The notes under the pieces are model-generated. The model was not told the origin of the DNA and made no database searches. It worked only from the letters and a program-made list of their open reading frames with translations. The translations under genes and the position numbers were made by a program. DNA of 64,000 bases from Pseudomonas chlororaphis (lineage in GTDB: Bacteria; Pseudomonadota; Gammaproteobacteria; Pseudomonadales; Pseudomonadaceae): the NCBI RefSeq assembly GCF_003731765.1, contig NZ_MOAL01000004.1, positions 558,001 through 622,000 on the forward strand, in the 5' to 3' direction. Position 1 is the stretch's first letter. Each line of letters starts with the position of its first letter. Below are positions 16,575 through 25,485 of this stretch, piece by piece.

Positions 16575-16735
16575 GTAGGCGTTCATCACCGTAGAATCGG
16601 TCACCGTGCGAGCTACCGAACGCTAATCGCACTTGGGGAGAGCCATCATCGAAGTGACGTAGCCTTGAAGGTTCTGGCTACCTGGGAAAGTGCTGTCGAT
16701 AACAGCGATCCGTACCTTGTATTTAACCGGACGAT
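16575..16735 (-). ncRNA. Structured noncoding element, copy A (pseudoknot plus hairpins)
   Basis: Homologous to copy B at 39765-39920. Segments GCGTTC (16579) and GAACGC (16618) pair, and GTGCGA (16606) and TCGCAC (16627) pair in a crossing arrangement, so the pairs form a pseudoknot with an ACCG/CGGT hairpin inside. Downstream are GTAGCC/GGCTAC (16659-16681) and GCTGT/ACAGC (16692-16706). In copy B the first stem reads GCATTC/GAATGC, a compensatory change. No reading frame is conserved. It lies upstream of minus-strand genes, so the minus strand is the probable RNA; the strand is inferred. Confidence 0.6.
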
Positions 16736-16905
16736 TTGTATGGGTCAATGACTGTAGAGACGCTGTTTCACGGAGCTTGTCTTCTGTCTTCCAGTGAAGA
16801 TTTTTCGGCTGGGGCAAACTGATAAACGGTCTGGCACGGGCCGATTTCAGTAGTACGCTATTACTCTTGTCTCAACCATGAAAACGCTCAGAAGAGGGCG
16901 AGACC

Positions 16906-17271
16906 ATGCCGATTCAGCAACCTGTTCAGAGTTCACGTGCCCACCGCTGGGCGTACGTTTGTGGTATGTCGGTGAAGCGTGGTTACCGTAGGTTAAAAAC
17001 GTTTGAATCCCGCGTGGTTGAGCGTGCGGAGACGGTAGGTATGCCCGCAGGTAAATTTCTTGTTCGCGGGAGTTTTCTGACTGCCAAGTTGGCTCTGCTC
17101 GGAGCATTTATTTTTGTTAGCTTCTGGTTGTTTGTGCTGATGTGCACAATCGTCGTATTAGCAGCTATCCCAATTCAAGATTCAGACACTCCAGGTATTG
17201 ACGATCTCGATGATCCAATGCATAGAACGTCTTGGCCTGAGCGGTACGATAAATGGGGTTCTCTGAAGTAG
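16906..17271 (+). CDS. DUF3742-family ICE membrane protein
   Basis: A 121-residue protein with a basic N-terminal half (HRWAYVCGMSVKRGYRRLK) and one long hydrophobic region at about residues 60-88, followed by an acidic tail. It resembles DUF3742 proteins that sit beside the traG gene in PFGI-1/clc-type ICEs. It runs opposite to traG and its stop is eight bases from the traG stop. Function is unknown; an inner-membrane accessory of mating is plausible. ATG 16906 follows GAGGGCGAG. Confidence 0.7.
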   Translation: MPIQQPVQSSRAHRWAYVCGMSVKRGYRRLKTFESRVVERAETVGMPAGKFLVRGSFLTAKLALLGAFIFVSFWLFVLMCTIVVLAAIPIQDSDTPGIDDLDDPMHRTSWPERYDKWGSLK

Positions 17272-17279
17272 CCTCTTGG

Positions 17280-18836
17280 TTATTTTGAGCTCGATTTACC
17301 CGAAACAATTCTTGCACCGCTCATCAACTGAGAGGTTCCGTTAGAGCTCGCTGTCTGTGCTGCGTGGGTTCCCCTGCTGAGCATTCCTTCTACGCCTGAA
17401 CCTACGCTATATCCGGCCCAACTCATGGTGGCTAGAAAAACCATCGGCAGCACGATGAACATCGCACCCATCACATACTCAATTACCTGCGCCGTAACTG
17501 TCCCCTCCATGAAGCCGGATGTGGGCAGCGATAACAGCACTTGATTGGAAGCCGAAACTTGGTTGTACAAGGTGTCGAGCATGCTGGAGTCGACCCAGCG
17601 CGCCAGTTCCCACCAGAAGGTCAGCATGTGTAAGGTGAACAGCGCGAACGTCACTGTCATGAGGGTCTTCAACTGATAGGTACTGACCAGCAGGATCAAC
17701 GGCAAGCTGATGATGACGCCCATGATGAGGAAGGCCTGCACCATTGGCAGAGCGGCGCGTAGTGCATTCATTGCCGGGAAGTTGCTGAAGGAGCCGAGGG
17801 CCAATCCGGTATTGGTGGCCAGGTTATTAAGCCCCTGATTGATCGAGCCGCCACGAGCGCTGGAACCATAGTCCTGGTACACCTGTCCGGGCGACATGGA
17901 CATCGATTGCTGGCGCGGGCTGACCAGCTCACGCAGGGTGGCATCTTCGATCTCGCTGCTCGAACGACCAGCCAACCAACCTTTCAGCTGATTCAGCAAC
18001 GAGGGATCGACCTGTTCGATCAAGCGCTCCCGCAACCCGATACCGCTATCGCTCCACCACTGCTTGCAGGTGGGATAGCCCGCACCATTCTCCAGTCGCG
18101 GCAAAGAAACATCGCGGTTGTCGTCATACGGCCAACTGACTCGCGGTGTACGTGAACGATCCGTATCGTAGTAGCCGGGCGTGTCCAGAAAATAGCTTGA
18201 GCCGATCCAGGACGCGTCGTGACTTTGTGCCTTGTCCAACTGCGGGCGATTGGTAAACAACCGAGAACGGGAATAGCCGTAGCAGTCGCGGGTGAAGTCG
18301 GCGACTTCCTGTAGCAGTACCTGGCTGTCGATGCGCGAGCTGTCGATCTCCATGCGCATCTGCCGGATATCCGGTGCACAGGGGATAGAGGCAGTGGCTG
18401 ACGCAGTCACGCCTTTGCTCAAGGCATGCACCAGAAACCACCAGATCGGCACATTGGCGGAGCGTTCGCCGATAGTATTGAAGGTGGTCCCCCAGGCGGT
18501 TTCCGTCGGTTTGGACACACTCACGCCGCAGCGCTGACTCGCCGCATCATCGAACGTCATTGACGAGAGGCTCAACGGAAAGACCGGCGCGCAACCGAAC
18601 AACACGACGATGTAGGCCAGCCACAACCGGTTCTCGATCCGCGGCACCGAGAGCAGTCCCTTGTTGCCTTCATCCGCGCCTTGCTGACGGGCAGACAACC
18701 ATTCCTGCAAGATGATTGCACCAAAGGGTGCGGCGAATAGCCCGGTGTCGGACAGGACACTCCAGAGGCCGTTGTTGATGATCCAGGCCAGCAGTGAGAG
18801 GTAAAACTCGAGGTAGCTGTTGGTGCTCATGAGCAT
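17280..18836 (-). CDS. traG: TraG N-terminal-type mating-pair stabilisation protein
   Basis: A 518-residue inner-membrane protein with a TraG_N-like layout: hydrophobic segments near the N-terminus (about 10-35 and 68-85), a long periplasmic region with several cysteines, then three hydrophobic helices at about 365-385, 393-410 and 455-480 and a Ser/Gly-rich tail. It takes part in mating pair formation of the type-G conjugation system. It is the last gene of the left mating block. ATG 18836 has GAGGT upstream; a second ATG two codons on is possible. Confidence 0.88.
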   Translation of the reverse strand: MLMSTNSYLEFYLSLLAWIINNGLWSVLSDTGLFAAPFGAIILQEWLSARQQGADEGNKGLLSVPRIENRLWLAYIVVLFGCAPVFPLSLSSMTFDDAASQRCGVSVSKPTETAWGTTFNTIGERSANVPIWWFLVHALSKGVTASATASIPCAPDIRQMRMEIDSSRIDSQVLLQEVADFTRDCYGYSRSRLFTNRPQLDKAQSHDASWIGSSYFLDTPGYYDTDRSRTPRVSWPYDDNRDVSLPRLENGAGYPTCKQWWSDSGIGLRERLIEQVDPSLLNQLKGWLAGRSSSEIEDATLRELVSPRQQSMSMSPGQVYQDYGSSARGGSINQGLNNLATNTGLALGSFSNFPAMNALRAALPMVQAFLIMGVIISLPLILLVSTYQLKTLMTVTFALFTLHMLTFWWELARWVDSSMLDTLYNQVSASNQVLLSLPTSGFMEGTVTAQVIEYVMGAMFIVLPMVFLATMSWAGYSVGSGVEGMLSRGTHAAQTASSNGTSQLMSGARIVSGKSSSK

Positions 18837-18846
18837 GGTGGTGACC

Positions 18847-19155
18847 TCACAGTCGGGTGAGTTCGACGCAGGTAAAGAGTACGAGCCCTAATGCTCCGAT
18901 GCGTTTCACGCGCAGTCGATCCTGTGGTCGATGTCGGCAGCGCCGAAGCAGATCCCACCAGAGCGCAAAGAGGGCACCGTAGAGCAGGGCGCGCCACCAA
19001 CGCAGATAGGGCCGTACGGATGCGAATACCTGCTGCCAGGCCTCGAAACTACCCAGCGCAGTGCGGCCGATCCATGCAACTAATGCGGCGCTCAGGATCA
19101 TCACCGCTGCAATCCCCAGACTCGCAAGCAAAGTAAATAGCGGCGAGCGTTTCAT
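18847..19155 (-). CDS. Small membrane protein of the mating operon
   Basis: A 102-residue protein with two or three hydrophobic helices (about 8-30, 55-68, 85-98) and a basic segment between them. I know no specific name; a small membrane gene lies at this place between the PFL_4711-family gene and traG in related ICEs. It is three bases downstream of the neighbouring stop and ten bases before traG, so it is co-transcribed. Confidence 0.75.
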   Translation of the reverse strand: MKRSPLFTLLASLGIAAVMILSAALVAWIGRTALGSFEAWQQVFASVRPYLRWWRALLYGALFALWWDLLRRCRHRPQDRLRVKRIGALGLVLFTCVELTRL

Positions 19156-19158
19156 GGC

Positions 19159-20541
19159 TCACTTGCGCCTGGCGTCAGCATCATTGAGTCGACCGGGCTC
19201 GGGGTCGCCTTGCTCGACGGTACGCGAAGCATCGGCACCACCGGCATGCCGATCGAGCACAAGGCTGGCGGTATTGGTGGTCAGCATCTGCCGTATCTGC
19301 AGCTCGGTTTGCAGCAGGCGAATTTCTCGCTCCAGGGTGTCGATGTTTTTCATCAACGCGGTCTGGGCTGGTTCGGCGGAGGCGATGTTCGGTTCGTGAC
19401 TGCCCGCCAGTAGCGTGCGCAGTAGCAGCAGTGCCTTATCGAGTACGCTGGATAGGGCCGTCTCGCTGGCCAGGCGTCGCGCCAGCAGATCCTGGTCGGG
19501 ATCGTCGCGCAAGGCTTCGATCACGCCACGGGTCACCGGCAGCATTGGGCTCGAGGCTTTAGCCAGGTTGTCAGGGGTAGGCGACAGTGAGCCGGACAGC
19601 AGCCCTTGCAGGGCCTTGAGGCGTTCGCTGTAGGCCTCCTGGATCAGCGGCGTCAATCCGCTGCCCGCGGTTGCACGCAGGGTTTCGCAGCTGTCGCAGG
19701 TCGATACTTCGCTCTCGCCCAACACGCGAACGGCCCATACGGATTCCTCTTGGGGCGAGGTCCATGTCTGGCAAATAGCCCCACCCAGGCAATCGCCGCT
19801 ACTGATCGAGGCACTGTCATCCACCGACCGGTTATGCAGCAGGTTATAGCCCGCACGCACCACGTCGGCGGTCACCCGAATGGGCGTCTGCCCATTGCCT
19901 CCAGCCTTCGAGCCGCCGACCCAGGACACGCCATTGTTGCCGTTGCGGGCCTCGGTGTTTTTCACCGCAGCCACCGCATCGCCACCGGTTTGCTCAAGGT
20001 TGCCCTGCATCTCCTGGTTCTTGGCCAGCGCGCCCCAGCCGGCTTGACCAACCTTGTCCGCCATCTTCTCGGCCATGGCCTGGCAGGTCAGCTTGGATCG
20101 GTCGAAGTCGATGCGACCCTGCATAACGCCGTTACTCAGCAACTCATAGAGACCGGGATTGGCGCGCTGGATGATCAACGCTGGCAGCGACATTACCGCT
20201 TGGGTCGCGTTCTGCACGATGCTGCCCATGATCTGCTGGAAACCTTCGGTGGCGCCGTTCAGCTGGTTTTGCAGGGTGTTGGTGAGACTCATGTTTCCGC
20301 ACATCATATTCGCTCGCCAAGACCCGCCGACACCGAGACCACTGGGTCGGTAGAGCGAACTCGGTGAGCCGACTGCCGAGCCGCCACCAATGGTGTACAT
20401 GACTCGGTCGTCGAGTACTTCGCCTTGAGTACCCAGGCGGTAATCGCCCTCGGCGGCGTGGGCATGTGTGGCCATGGCGAGCAGTCCACAGAGCAGCAGG
20501 CTCATCACGCCCAACCATGATCGCGCGCAAAGCCAAATCAT
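19159..20541 (-). CDS. ICE protein, PFL_4711 family (TIGR03755)
   Basis: A 460-residue exported protein with signal peptide (hydrophobic 8-28, cleavage near HAHA-AEG). The mature part has paired cysteines (MMCGNMSLT; SGDCLGGAICQTW; STCDSCETL) and a long helical region, as in the TraH-like PFL_4711 family of integrating conjugative elements. It probably acts in the periplasm in pilus assembly. The start overlaps the stop of the upstream TraU-like gene (ATGA). Confidence 0.88.
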   Translation of the reverse strand: MIWLCARSWLGVMSLLLCGLLAMATHAHAAEGDYRLGTQGEVLDDRVMYTIGGGSAVGSPSSLYRPSGLGVGGSWRANMMCGNMSLTNTLQNQLNGATEGFQQIMGSIVQNATQAVMSLPALIIQRANPGLYELLSNGVMQGRIDFDRSKLTCQAMAEKMADKVGQAGWGALAKNQEMQGNLEQTGGDAVAAVKNTEARNGNNGVSWVGGSKAGGNGQTPIRVTADVVRAGYNLLHNRSVDDSASISSGDCLGGAICQTWTSPQEESVWAVRVLGESEVSTCDSCETLRATAGSGLTPLIQEAYSERLKALQGLLSGSLSPTPDNLAKASSPMLPVTRGVIEALRDDPDQDLLARRLASETALSSVLDKALLLLRTLLAGSHEPNIASAEPAQTALMKNIDTLEREIRLLQTELQIRQMLTTNTASLVLDRHAGGADASRTVEQGDPEPGRLNDADARRK

Positions 20542-21494
20542 GATGCACCGCCTTCGAAGTCGATACTGAACAGAAAGGTCTGCCCCTCACGTTTGCAGCA
20601 GCTATAGGGACGCCACAGCGACCAGGCGTAGCCGCCATCCGCGCTTTGTACCGGATCGCTGGGGAAGATGGCACACGTGGGCTGAACCTGAGGGAAGAGC
20701 AATTGCCATTTGTGGGTCGACGCGTCGTTTTCAACGATCGGGCCAGGCGGCCAGTAGCCGTCGCGTTTGGCGGGCGTCAGTGGTACGTACACATGCGGCT
20801 GCCAATTGCGGGTAATCACATCGCCGGCCCGTTGCGCCATGACTGCGGCCGCCTTGAAGTCGTCGGGATGTACCAGAAATCCCTGCCGGGGATAAACGTT
20901 TCCCCACATGTTTCCCGAGGCCTGACTACCGATTTCACGAAGCCCCGGCATGAGCGACTCGGGGTAGAAACCTTCCGGGATGCCATGGCGCCAGGCCAGT
21001 GAGTCCAGGGTACTCAGGTAGTAGGGCATGAACGCAATAGCACCGCTGGCACAGGCATAGCCGGATTGAGAGGCCAATTGCGTGGCGGCCCAACCTCCGG
21101 GGTGGCCGATGCCATCTACGTTCTTGAAGCGGGGCAGGTTGTCGCGCTGGGTGTTCGGCGTGATCAGGTTGCCGCCACCTTCCGCACCGCTGATGGGAGA
21201 GGAGAGGGTGGCCATCTCGGTCCAGGGGTTATTGCCGGTGGTGGCGTAGCTCGAGACCACTAGTTCAGGAATGAAATGACGAACCTTGGTCGAGGTTTTG
21301 ACCGTGCAGCCGAAGGGTGTGCAGAGGAGCCAAAAACAAATGCCGACGACCCTGTAGTCGAGACAGTTTGGCGAAAGCACGGAGGAGCTGATGCTGCCGG
21401 TATCTAGCGCCATGCTTGGGCCGCACACCAGCAGGATGCTCAGCGCTAAGGGCCGTAGCTTTGTGGGTGGGATTGACGAGCAGGCAACAGGCAT
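20538..21494 (-). CDS. TraU-like ICE protein, PFL_4710 family (TIGR03756)
   Basis: A 318-residue cysteine-rich exported protein with an N-terminal signal sequence (LRPLALSILLVCGPSMA) and NCLDYRVVGICFWLLCTPFGC, the TraU-type opening. It acts in pilus assembly or DNA transfer in the periplasm. Overlaps the next gene by four bases. In many related elements a TIGR03757-family gene precedes it; here an unrelated regulator occupies that place. Confidence 0.88.
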   Translation of the reverse strand: MPVACSSIPPTKLRPLALSILLVCGPSMALDTGSISSSVLSPNCLDYRVVGICFWLLCTPFGCTVKTSTKVRHFIPELVVSSYATTGNNPWTEMATLSSPISGAEGGGNLITPNTQRDNLPRFKNVDGIGHPGGWAATQLASQSGYACASGAIAFMPYYLSTLDSLAWRHGIPEGFYPESLMPGLREIGSQASGNMWGNVYPRQGFLVHPDDFKAAAVMAQRAGDVITRNWQPHVYVPLTPAKRDGYWPPGPIVENDASTHKWQLLFPQVQPTCAIFPSDPVQSADGGYAWSLWRPYSCCKREGQTFLFSIDFEGGAS

Positions 21495-21599
21495 GATCCA
21501 GGCTCTCGGTGTATGGCCTGGGCAGGTTCGGTTACGGACTGAAAACTGTCAGTGGAAATTATGAAGGCGGATCTATCGGCTTTGTGAGACGTGAGACTA

Positions 21600-21854
21600 T
21601 TATTTGACGTTAAGGGAGCTACGCAGGATATCGGGCTCCACAAGTAACTGATCTGTTGGGATTTCGAGAATATTTGCGAGCTTGCACAGGACCAACAGCG
21701 ACGGATTACCCGTGCATCGCTCGATTTGACTGACGTACGTGCGGTCCACCTCGGCCATGAGCGCGAGCTGCTCTTGGGTGAGGTTCTTTACGCGTCGCAT
21801 CAAGCGGATGTTTTCCGCCAGCTGCACACGAAGCTGTTCGTAGTCTTGAGTCAT
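21600..21854 (-). CDS. XRE-family helix-turn-helix regulator
   Basis: An 84-residue protein almost entirely made of a Cro/C1-type helix-turn-helix (IRLMRRVKNLTQEQLALMAEVDRTYVSQIERCTGNPSLLVLCKLANIL). It sits in the middle of the transfer operon, divergent from the small gene at 22024. The position suggests local control of the two halves of the mating genes or of the divergent gene. The upstream 170 bp probably contain its operator; no clear palindrome was found. Confidence 0.88.
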   Translation of the reverse strand: MTQDYEQLRVQLAENIRLMRRVKNLTQEQLALMAEVDRTYVSQIERCTGNPSLLVLCKLANILEIPTDQLLVEPDILRSSLNVK

Positions 21855-22023
21855 GCGCGCAAATTGCGCCTTGAGGGACTCTCAATCCACGGGATATAGT
21901 CTACATTGGCATTGATCTAACCCATTTGATGCTCATGCCTGTTATCGAGCGTTCACTTGGTGTCGTTAAGCTTTTCAAAGTTGGCCCCAGCGTCTAACGA
22001 TAAATCAGAAATCTAGGGTGGGT

Positions 22024-22281
22024 ATGGACGAAAACTACATCTCAATTCCTGCGGCAGATGGTTGCCCAAGTCTTCTGACACCTTGGGGTACTGAGTTTGC
22101 CTCGATGATCGAGCGGGGCGTGCAATGTGCTCAGGCTTGGCTTGATACGCCCGGCGAGATTCCCCTGTGGTGGGAGCTGGCGCAAACACGCAAGACCTTT
22201 CCTGTCGGTGACTGTCAGGATGCCTTTGAAGCCGGATTCTTGTTGAGGATTCAGCAGCGGCTGCGAGGCGCATCGCAATAA
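22024..22281 (+). CDS. Small hypothetical protein divergent from XRE gene
   Basis: An 85-residue soluble protein (PSLLTPWGTEFASMIERGVQCAQAWLDTPGEIPLWWELAQTRKTF). I do not recognise a family. It stands on the plus strand between minus-strand transfer genes and ends 14 bases from the traC stop. ATG 22024 is preferred to the GTG at 22018; only a weak AGGG precedes it. Together with the XRE gene it looks like a small insertion module. Confidence 0.5.
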   Translation: MDENYISIPAADGCPSLLTPWGTEFASMIERGVQCAQAWLDTPGEIPLWWELAQTRKTFPVGDCQDAFEAGFLLRIQQRLRGASQ

Positions 22282-22294
22282 TCTATCTTTAACT

Positions 22295-25069
22295 CTATAG
22301 CGCGATACTCGAATAGATTTCGGGCTCTATTCCTCGCGCTCTATCTATCCGTTCAGCTACCCGATACGCCGCTTCCAGTTCAGAGCAGCCGTTCTCCTGC
22401 ATCAGTTTCCAGCGCTCGGCTTTTTCCTCGGGCTCCGTCATGGCTAGGGCGAGGTAAAGGCTGGGCGGCACGGCTCGAAACAACGTTTCAAGCTTCTTCG
22501 ACAGCACGACCCCCTCGGTGTATTTACCCGGTTCCTTACTGGCGGAGAGCAATAAGGCTTTCTGCGCCGGTATGAGCCTCTTGAACCGTGAGATTTCTTC
22601 AATCTCCGCGGGCGGCATGTTCAAACAAATCCACCATTCGATCATGTTGAGCATGGTCTGCGCAGCCGTGGGAAAATCGGCAAGGTTTTGCGTTGCCAAC
22701 CAGAACCAGGCACCGAGCTTTCGCCACATCTTCGTGCCCTTGACCACAAACGGCGCCAGCAACGGGTTTTTGGTGATGATATGGCCCTCATCGGTGACCA
22801 TGATGATCGGTCTTCCCATGTACTGGTCGCGCTCGGCAAGGTTGTTCACGGTGTTCATCAGGCTGACGTAGCTAATGGACATCTGCGCCTCGTAACCTTC
22901 GCGAGCGTAAGTGGCCAGGTCGACAATGGTCACATCGCTCTCGGGCCAAGGCGTGCCCTCGCGATCGAACAGTTCACCCTCGAAACCCTGGCAAAACAGG
23001 TCGATGGACTCGCCCATTTCCTGGGCACGCTCGCGACGTTTCTCCGGTAAGTGCGGGTCAGCGGCGACGCGCAGCAAGGCGTCGCGCACGTCGCGAGTCA
23101 GCACCTGGCGGCCCACCGTGACGCAGGTCTGCGCCGCATCCAGGATGCACTCGCGGATCAGGCTGCGATCGGCTCGACTCAGGCGCGCCTCTTCCTTGGG
23201 CTCGCCGCCGGTGATCATCAGGCGGGCGGTGATTTCCAGTTCGCCGAGAACATCGCGCTGGTCTTCGCGACTGGTTACCACCTCATCGTCCAGCTCATCG
23301 ATAGACAGACTGGCTACCTGATCCGGCTGCTCGACCAGGCGCCAAGCGTCGGCGAACGGTGCGAGGCTGACCGAGGCGCCAGGTTTCAATTGGACCTTGT
23401 TGACCGACAGGCCCTGCGTCGCGAAGTAGTCGCCCTGCAAGCCGAAGGAGTTGCCGGCCTCGACGATAAATAGGCGAGGGCGGTACACCGCCATGACCTG
23501 CATCAGTAAGGTGACCAGGGTGGCCGACTTGCCTGCACCGGTGGGGCCGAACAACAGCAGATGACCGTTCATGGCCCGGTCCAGCCGTGATAAAGGATCG
23601 AAACTTAACGGCGAGCCGCCCCGATTGAACAGGGTGATACCCGGGTGGCCGGTGCCCGTGCTGCGGCCCCAGACTGGAACGAGGTTCGCTAGGTGCTGGG
23701 CGAACATCAGCCGGGTGTACCAGTTGCGCGTGTCGCGGGCCGGGTTGTAAGCCATTGGTAACCAACGCAGGTAACTGTTGCAGGCGGCGACCTCATCGCC
23801 TTCGCGTACCGGTTGCAGCCCCGCACCCAGCAGCGCGTTGGCCAGGCTGACGGAGCGCTGGTGCAGTTGCTGTTCATCATGACCGCGTACGTAAAACGCC
23901 AGGGTGCCGCGGTATAGCTTGTGCTGGCGACCGATGATCGCACGGGCCTCTTCAACATCCTGACGAGTCTGGGTCGAGGCCAGGTTTTCACCGATGGCTT
24001 TACGGGACAGGCGGTTCAACTGATCCTCGAGTACATCCTGTGGTTTGACCACTAAAGTCAGACTCATTACCGTACCTTCGGGTAACTGGTCGAACAGGGC
24101 ATTCACCGCGTCGCCTTTGCGGGTTTCGCCAGTGAGTTGACCAATCAAGGGCGCTCGGCGCAGCTTGTCCACCACCATCACCCGATGGGGCTGACCATCG
24201 AAGTACCAGAGTCCGTGCTGCACATCCGAACGCGGTTCGTTGAAGAACAGCCGCTCGGCGAAGTCATGATCGAAGGGCAGTTCCACCGACTCACCGTCGC
24301 CCGATTCCGGATAGGCAACACGGCGGTAGAACTCCTCGGGCGCTTCATCGGTGAGCCTGGGCGCAGGATTGAACCAGGGCAGTAACCAGGCATACAGACC
24401 TCGGCCATCGACTCGCGTCGATTGCACCCCGCACGCCTGCAATGAAGCCGCGATACGTTCGCAAGCCTGTTGCAGGGATTGCACTGGGGTGAGTCCCGTT
24501 TCCTCAGCGTCAGACTCAAGCCAGCGATAGACCACCAGGCGCACCCGTCGGTTATTGCCACGCCAGGGCAGGCGCGTAACCACCTTATCCTCAAACAGAC
24601 CACCGGGCTTGGCGATGGCCTTCAGATGACGGCGGCTGAGTGCCAAATACGCCTCGGTGAAGACCGTGCCTAGCGCGCTGTCCTGAATATAATCGGTGAG
24701 CCGGGTCAGGTAGGGGGTGAAGTCGTTGTCGTCCTGGCAGAAAAACTGCGCCACCCAAGGCGCTTGATCCAGCTCGTCAAAGCTATCCTGCAGGGCATCC
24801 TCGAGGGCATCGCGAGCCGCCATCAGCCAATCGGGTTCGCGCCCTTCAGTGCCGATGGGCAGCAACTCGAACACCGCCCCCACTGAGCGATTGTCATCGA
24901 GCAGAAAACACTGCTCGGTGTCGAGGTACTCGACCCACGGCAGGTGATCGGTGAAGCTGGGGTTGCGCGCATACAGTGCGGCTTCATCGGCCAAGGTGGC
25001 GCGAGGGCGCAATGGATTGCGCCAGGCTTTCCATGCGGCAGTGTGGTTGCCCAAATCGCCGGTACGCAC
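22295..25069 (-). CDS. traC: TraC/VirB4-type conjugation ATPase (TIGR03744)
   Basis: A 924-residue cytoplasmic ATPase that powers pilus assembly and substrate transfer. Walker A GPTGAGKS is near residue 507; a Walker B-like IIMVTDEGH and the C-terminal conserved segment LGAWFWLATQNLADF follow. Length fits the PFL_4706 family. The GTG start overlaps the stop of the lipoprotein gene by one base. The N-terminal half is the TraC/VirB4 N-domain. Confidence 0.93.
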   Translation of the reverse strand: MRTGDLGNHTAAWKAWRNPLRPRATLADEAALYARNPSFTDHLPWVEYLDTEQCFLLDDNRSVGAVFELLPIGTEGREPDWLMAARDALEDALQDSFDELDQAPWVAQFFCQDDNDFTPYLTRLTDYIQDSALGTVFTEAYLALSRRHLKAIAKPGGLFEDKVVTRLPWRGNNRRVRLVVYRWLESDAEETGLTPVQSLQQACERIAASLQACGVQSTRVDGRGLYAWLLPWFNPAPRLTDEAPEEFYRRVAYPESGDGESVELPFDHDFAERLFFNEPRSDVQHGLWYFDGQPHRVMVVDKLRRAPLIGQLTGETRKGDAVNALFDQLPEGTVMSLTLVVKPQDVLEDQLNRLSRKAIGENLASTQTRQDVEEARAIIGRQHKLYRGTLAFYVRGHDEQQLHQRSVSLANALLGAGLQPVREGDEVAACNSYLRWLPMAYNPARDTRNWYTRLMFAQHLANLVPVWGRSTGTGHPGITLFNRGGSPLSFDPLSRLDRAMNGHLLLFGPTGAGKSATLVTLLMQVMAVYRPRLFIVEAGNSFGLQGDYFATQGLSVNKVQLKPGASVSLAPFADAWRLVEQPDQVASLSIDELDDEVVTSREDQRDVLGELEITARLMITGGEPKEEARLSRADRSLIRECILDAAQTCVTVGRQVLTRDVRDALLRVAADPHLPEKRRERAQEMGESIDLFCQGFEGELFDREGTPWPESDVTIVDLATYAREGYEAQMSISYVSLMNTVNNLAERDQYMGRPIIMVTDEGHIITKNPLLAPFVVKGTKMWRKLGAWFWLATQNLADFPTAAQTMLNMIEWWICLNMPPAEIEEISRFKRLIPAQKALLLSASKEPGKYTEGVVLSKKLETLFRAVPPSLYLALAMTEPEEKAERWKLMQENGCSELEAAYRVAERIDRARGIEPEIYSSIAL

Positions 25070-25485
25070 TACAAGTCTTCCTGACGTTCACCCGGCAATG
25101 CGTACTGCACACGTTGGTAGAACGGAAAGACTGTCGAGTAACCCGGGACCGGTGCCTGCTCGGTGCCGCTCAGATGCGGATACACGTACAGCACTAGATC
25201 GGGATTGGGCAGGCGAGGGAACAAATTGTGGATCTCGTTCGTCGCTGTGCGCGTGTACGGTTCTTGGAGAGAGGCGGAGAAATTCGCCTGGGCCAGCGGA
25301 CGGCGTAACTGCTGCCGAGCATCCAGCAGTTGCTGCTGAGTGCCTTGCGAACCGGCACCGTTCCAGACGTCCAGCATGGTTTGCTCGCCATGGGGCAAAA
25401 GCATGTCCTTGTCGGTGGAACACCCCGCCAGGACCCAGCAGAGCACGCTAATCCAGGTCAGGCAGAGAGGCATGGTCTTTTTCAT
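25069..25485 (-). CDS. Conjugative transfer region lipoprotein (TIGR03751)
   Basis: A 138-residue lipoprotein with signal peptide and lipobox VLAGC (cysteine at residue 22). The mature region has TRTATNEIHNLFPRLPNPDLVLYVYPHL typical of the family, comparable to TraV-type outer-membrane components. ATG 25485 has GGAGCG upstream; the start lies inside the end of the preceding gene. It probably joins the outer-membrane core of the secretion channel. Confidence 0.88.
   Translation of the reverse strand: MKKTMPLCLTWISVLCWVLAGCSTDKDMLLPHGEQTMLDVWNGAGSQGTQQQLLDARQQLRRPLAQANFSASLQEPYTRTATNEIHNLFPRLPNPDLVLYVYPHLSGTEQAPVPGYSTVFPFYQRVQYALPGERQEDL

Noticed and set aside
19606..20367. Plus-strand frame of 253 codons
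   Set aside because: Antisense to the PFL_4711-family gene with no recognisable motif.
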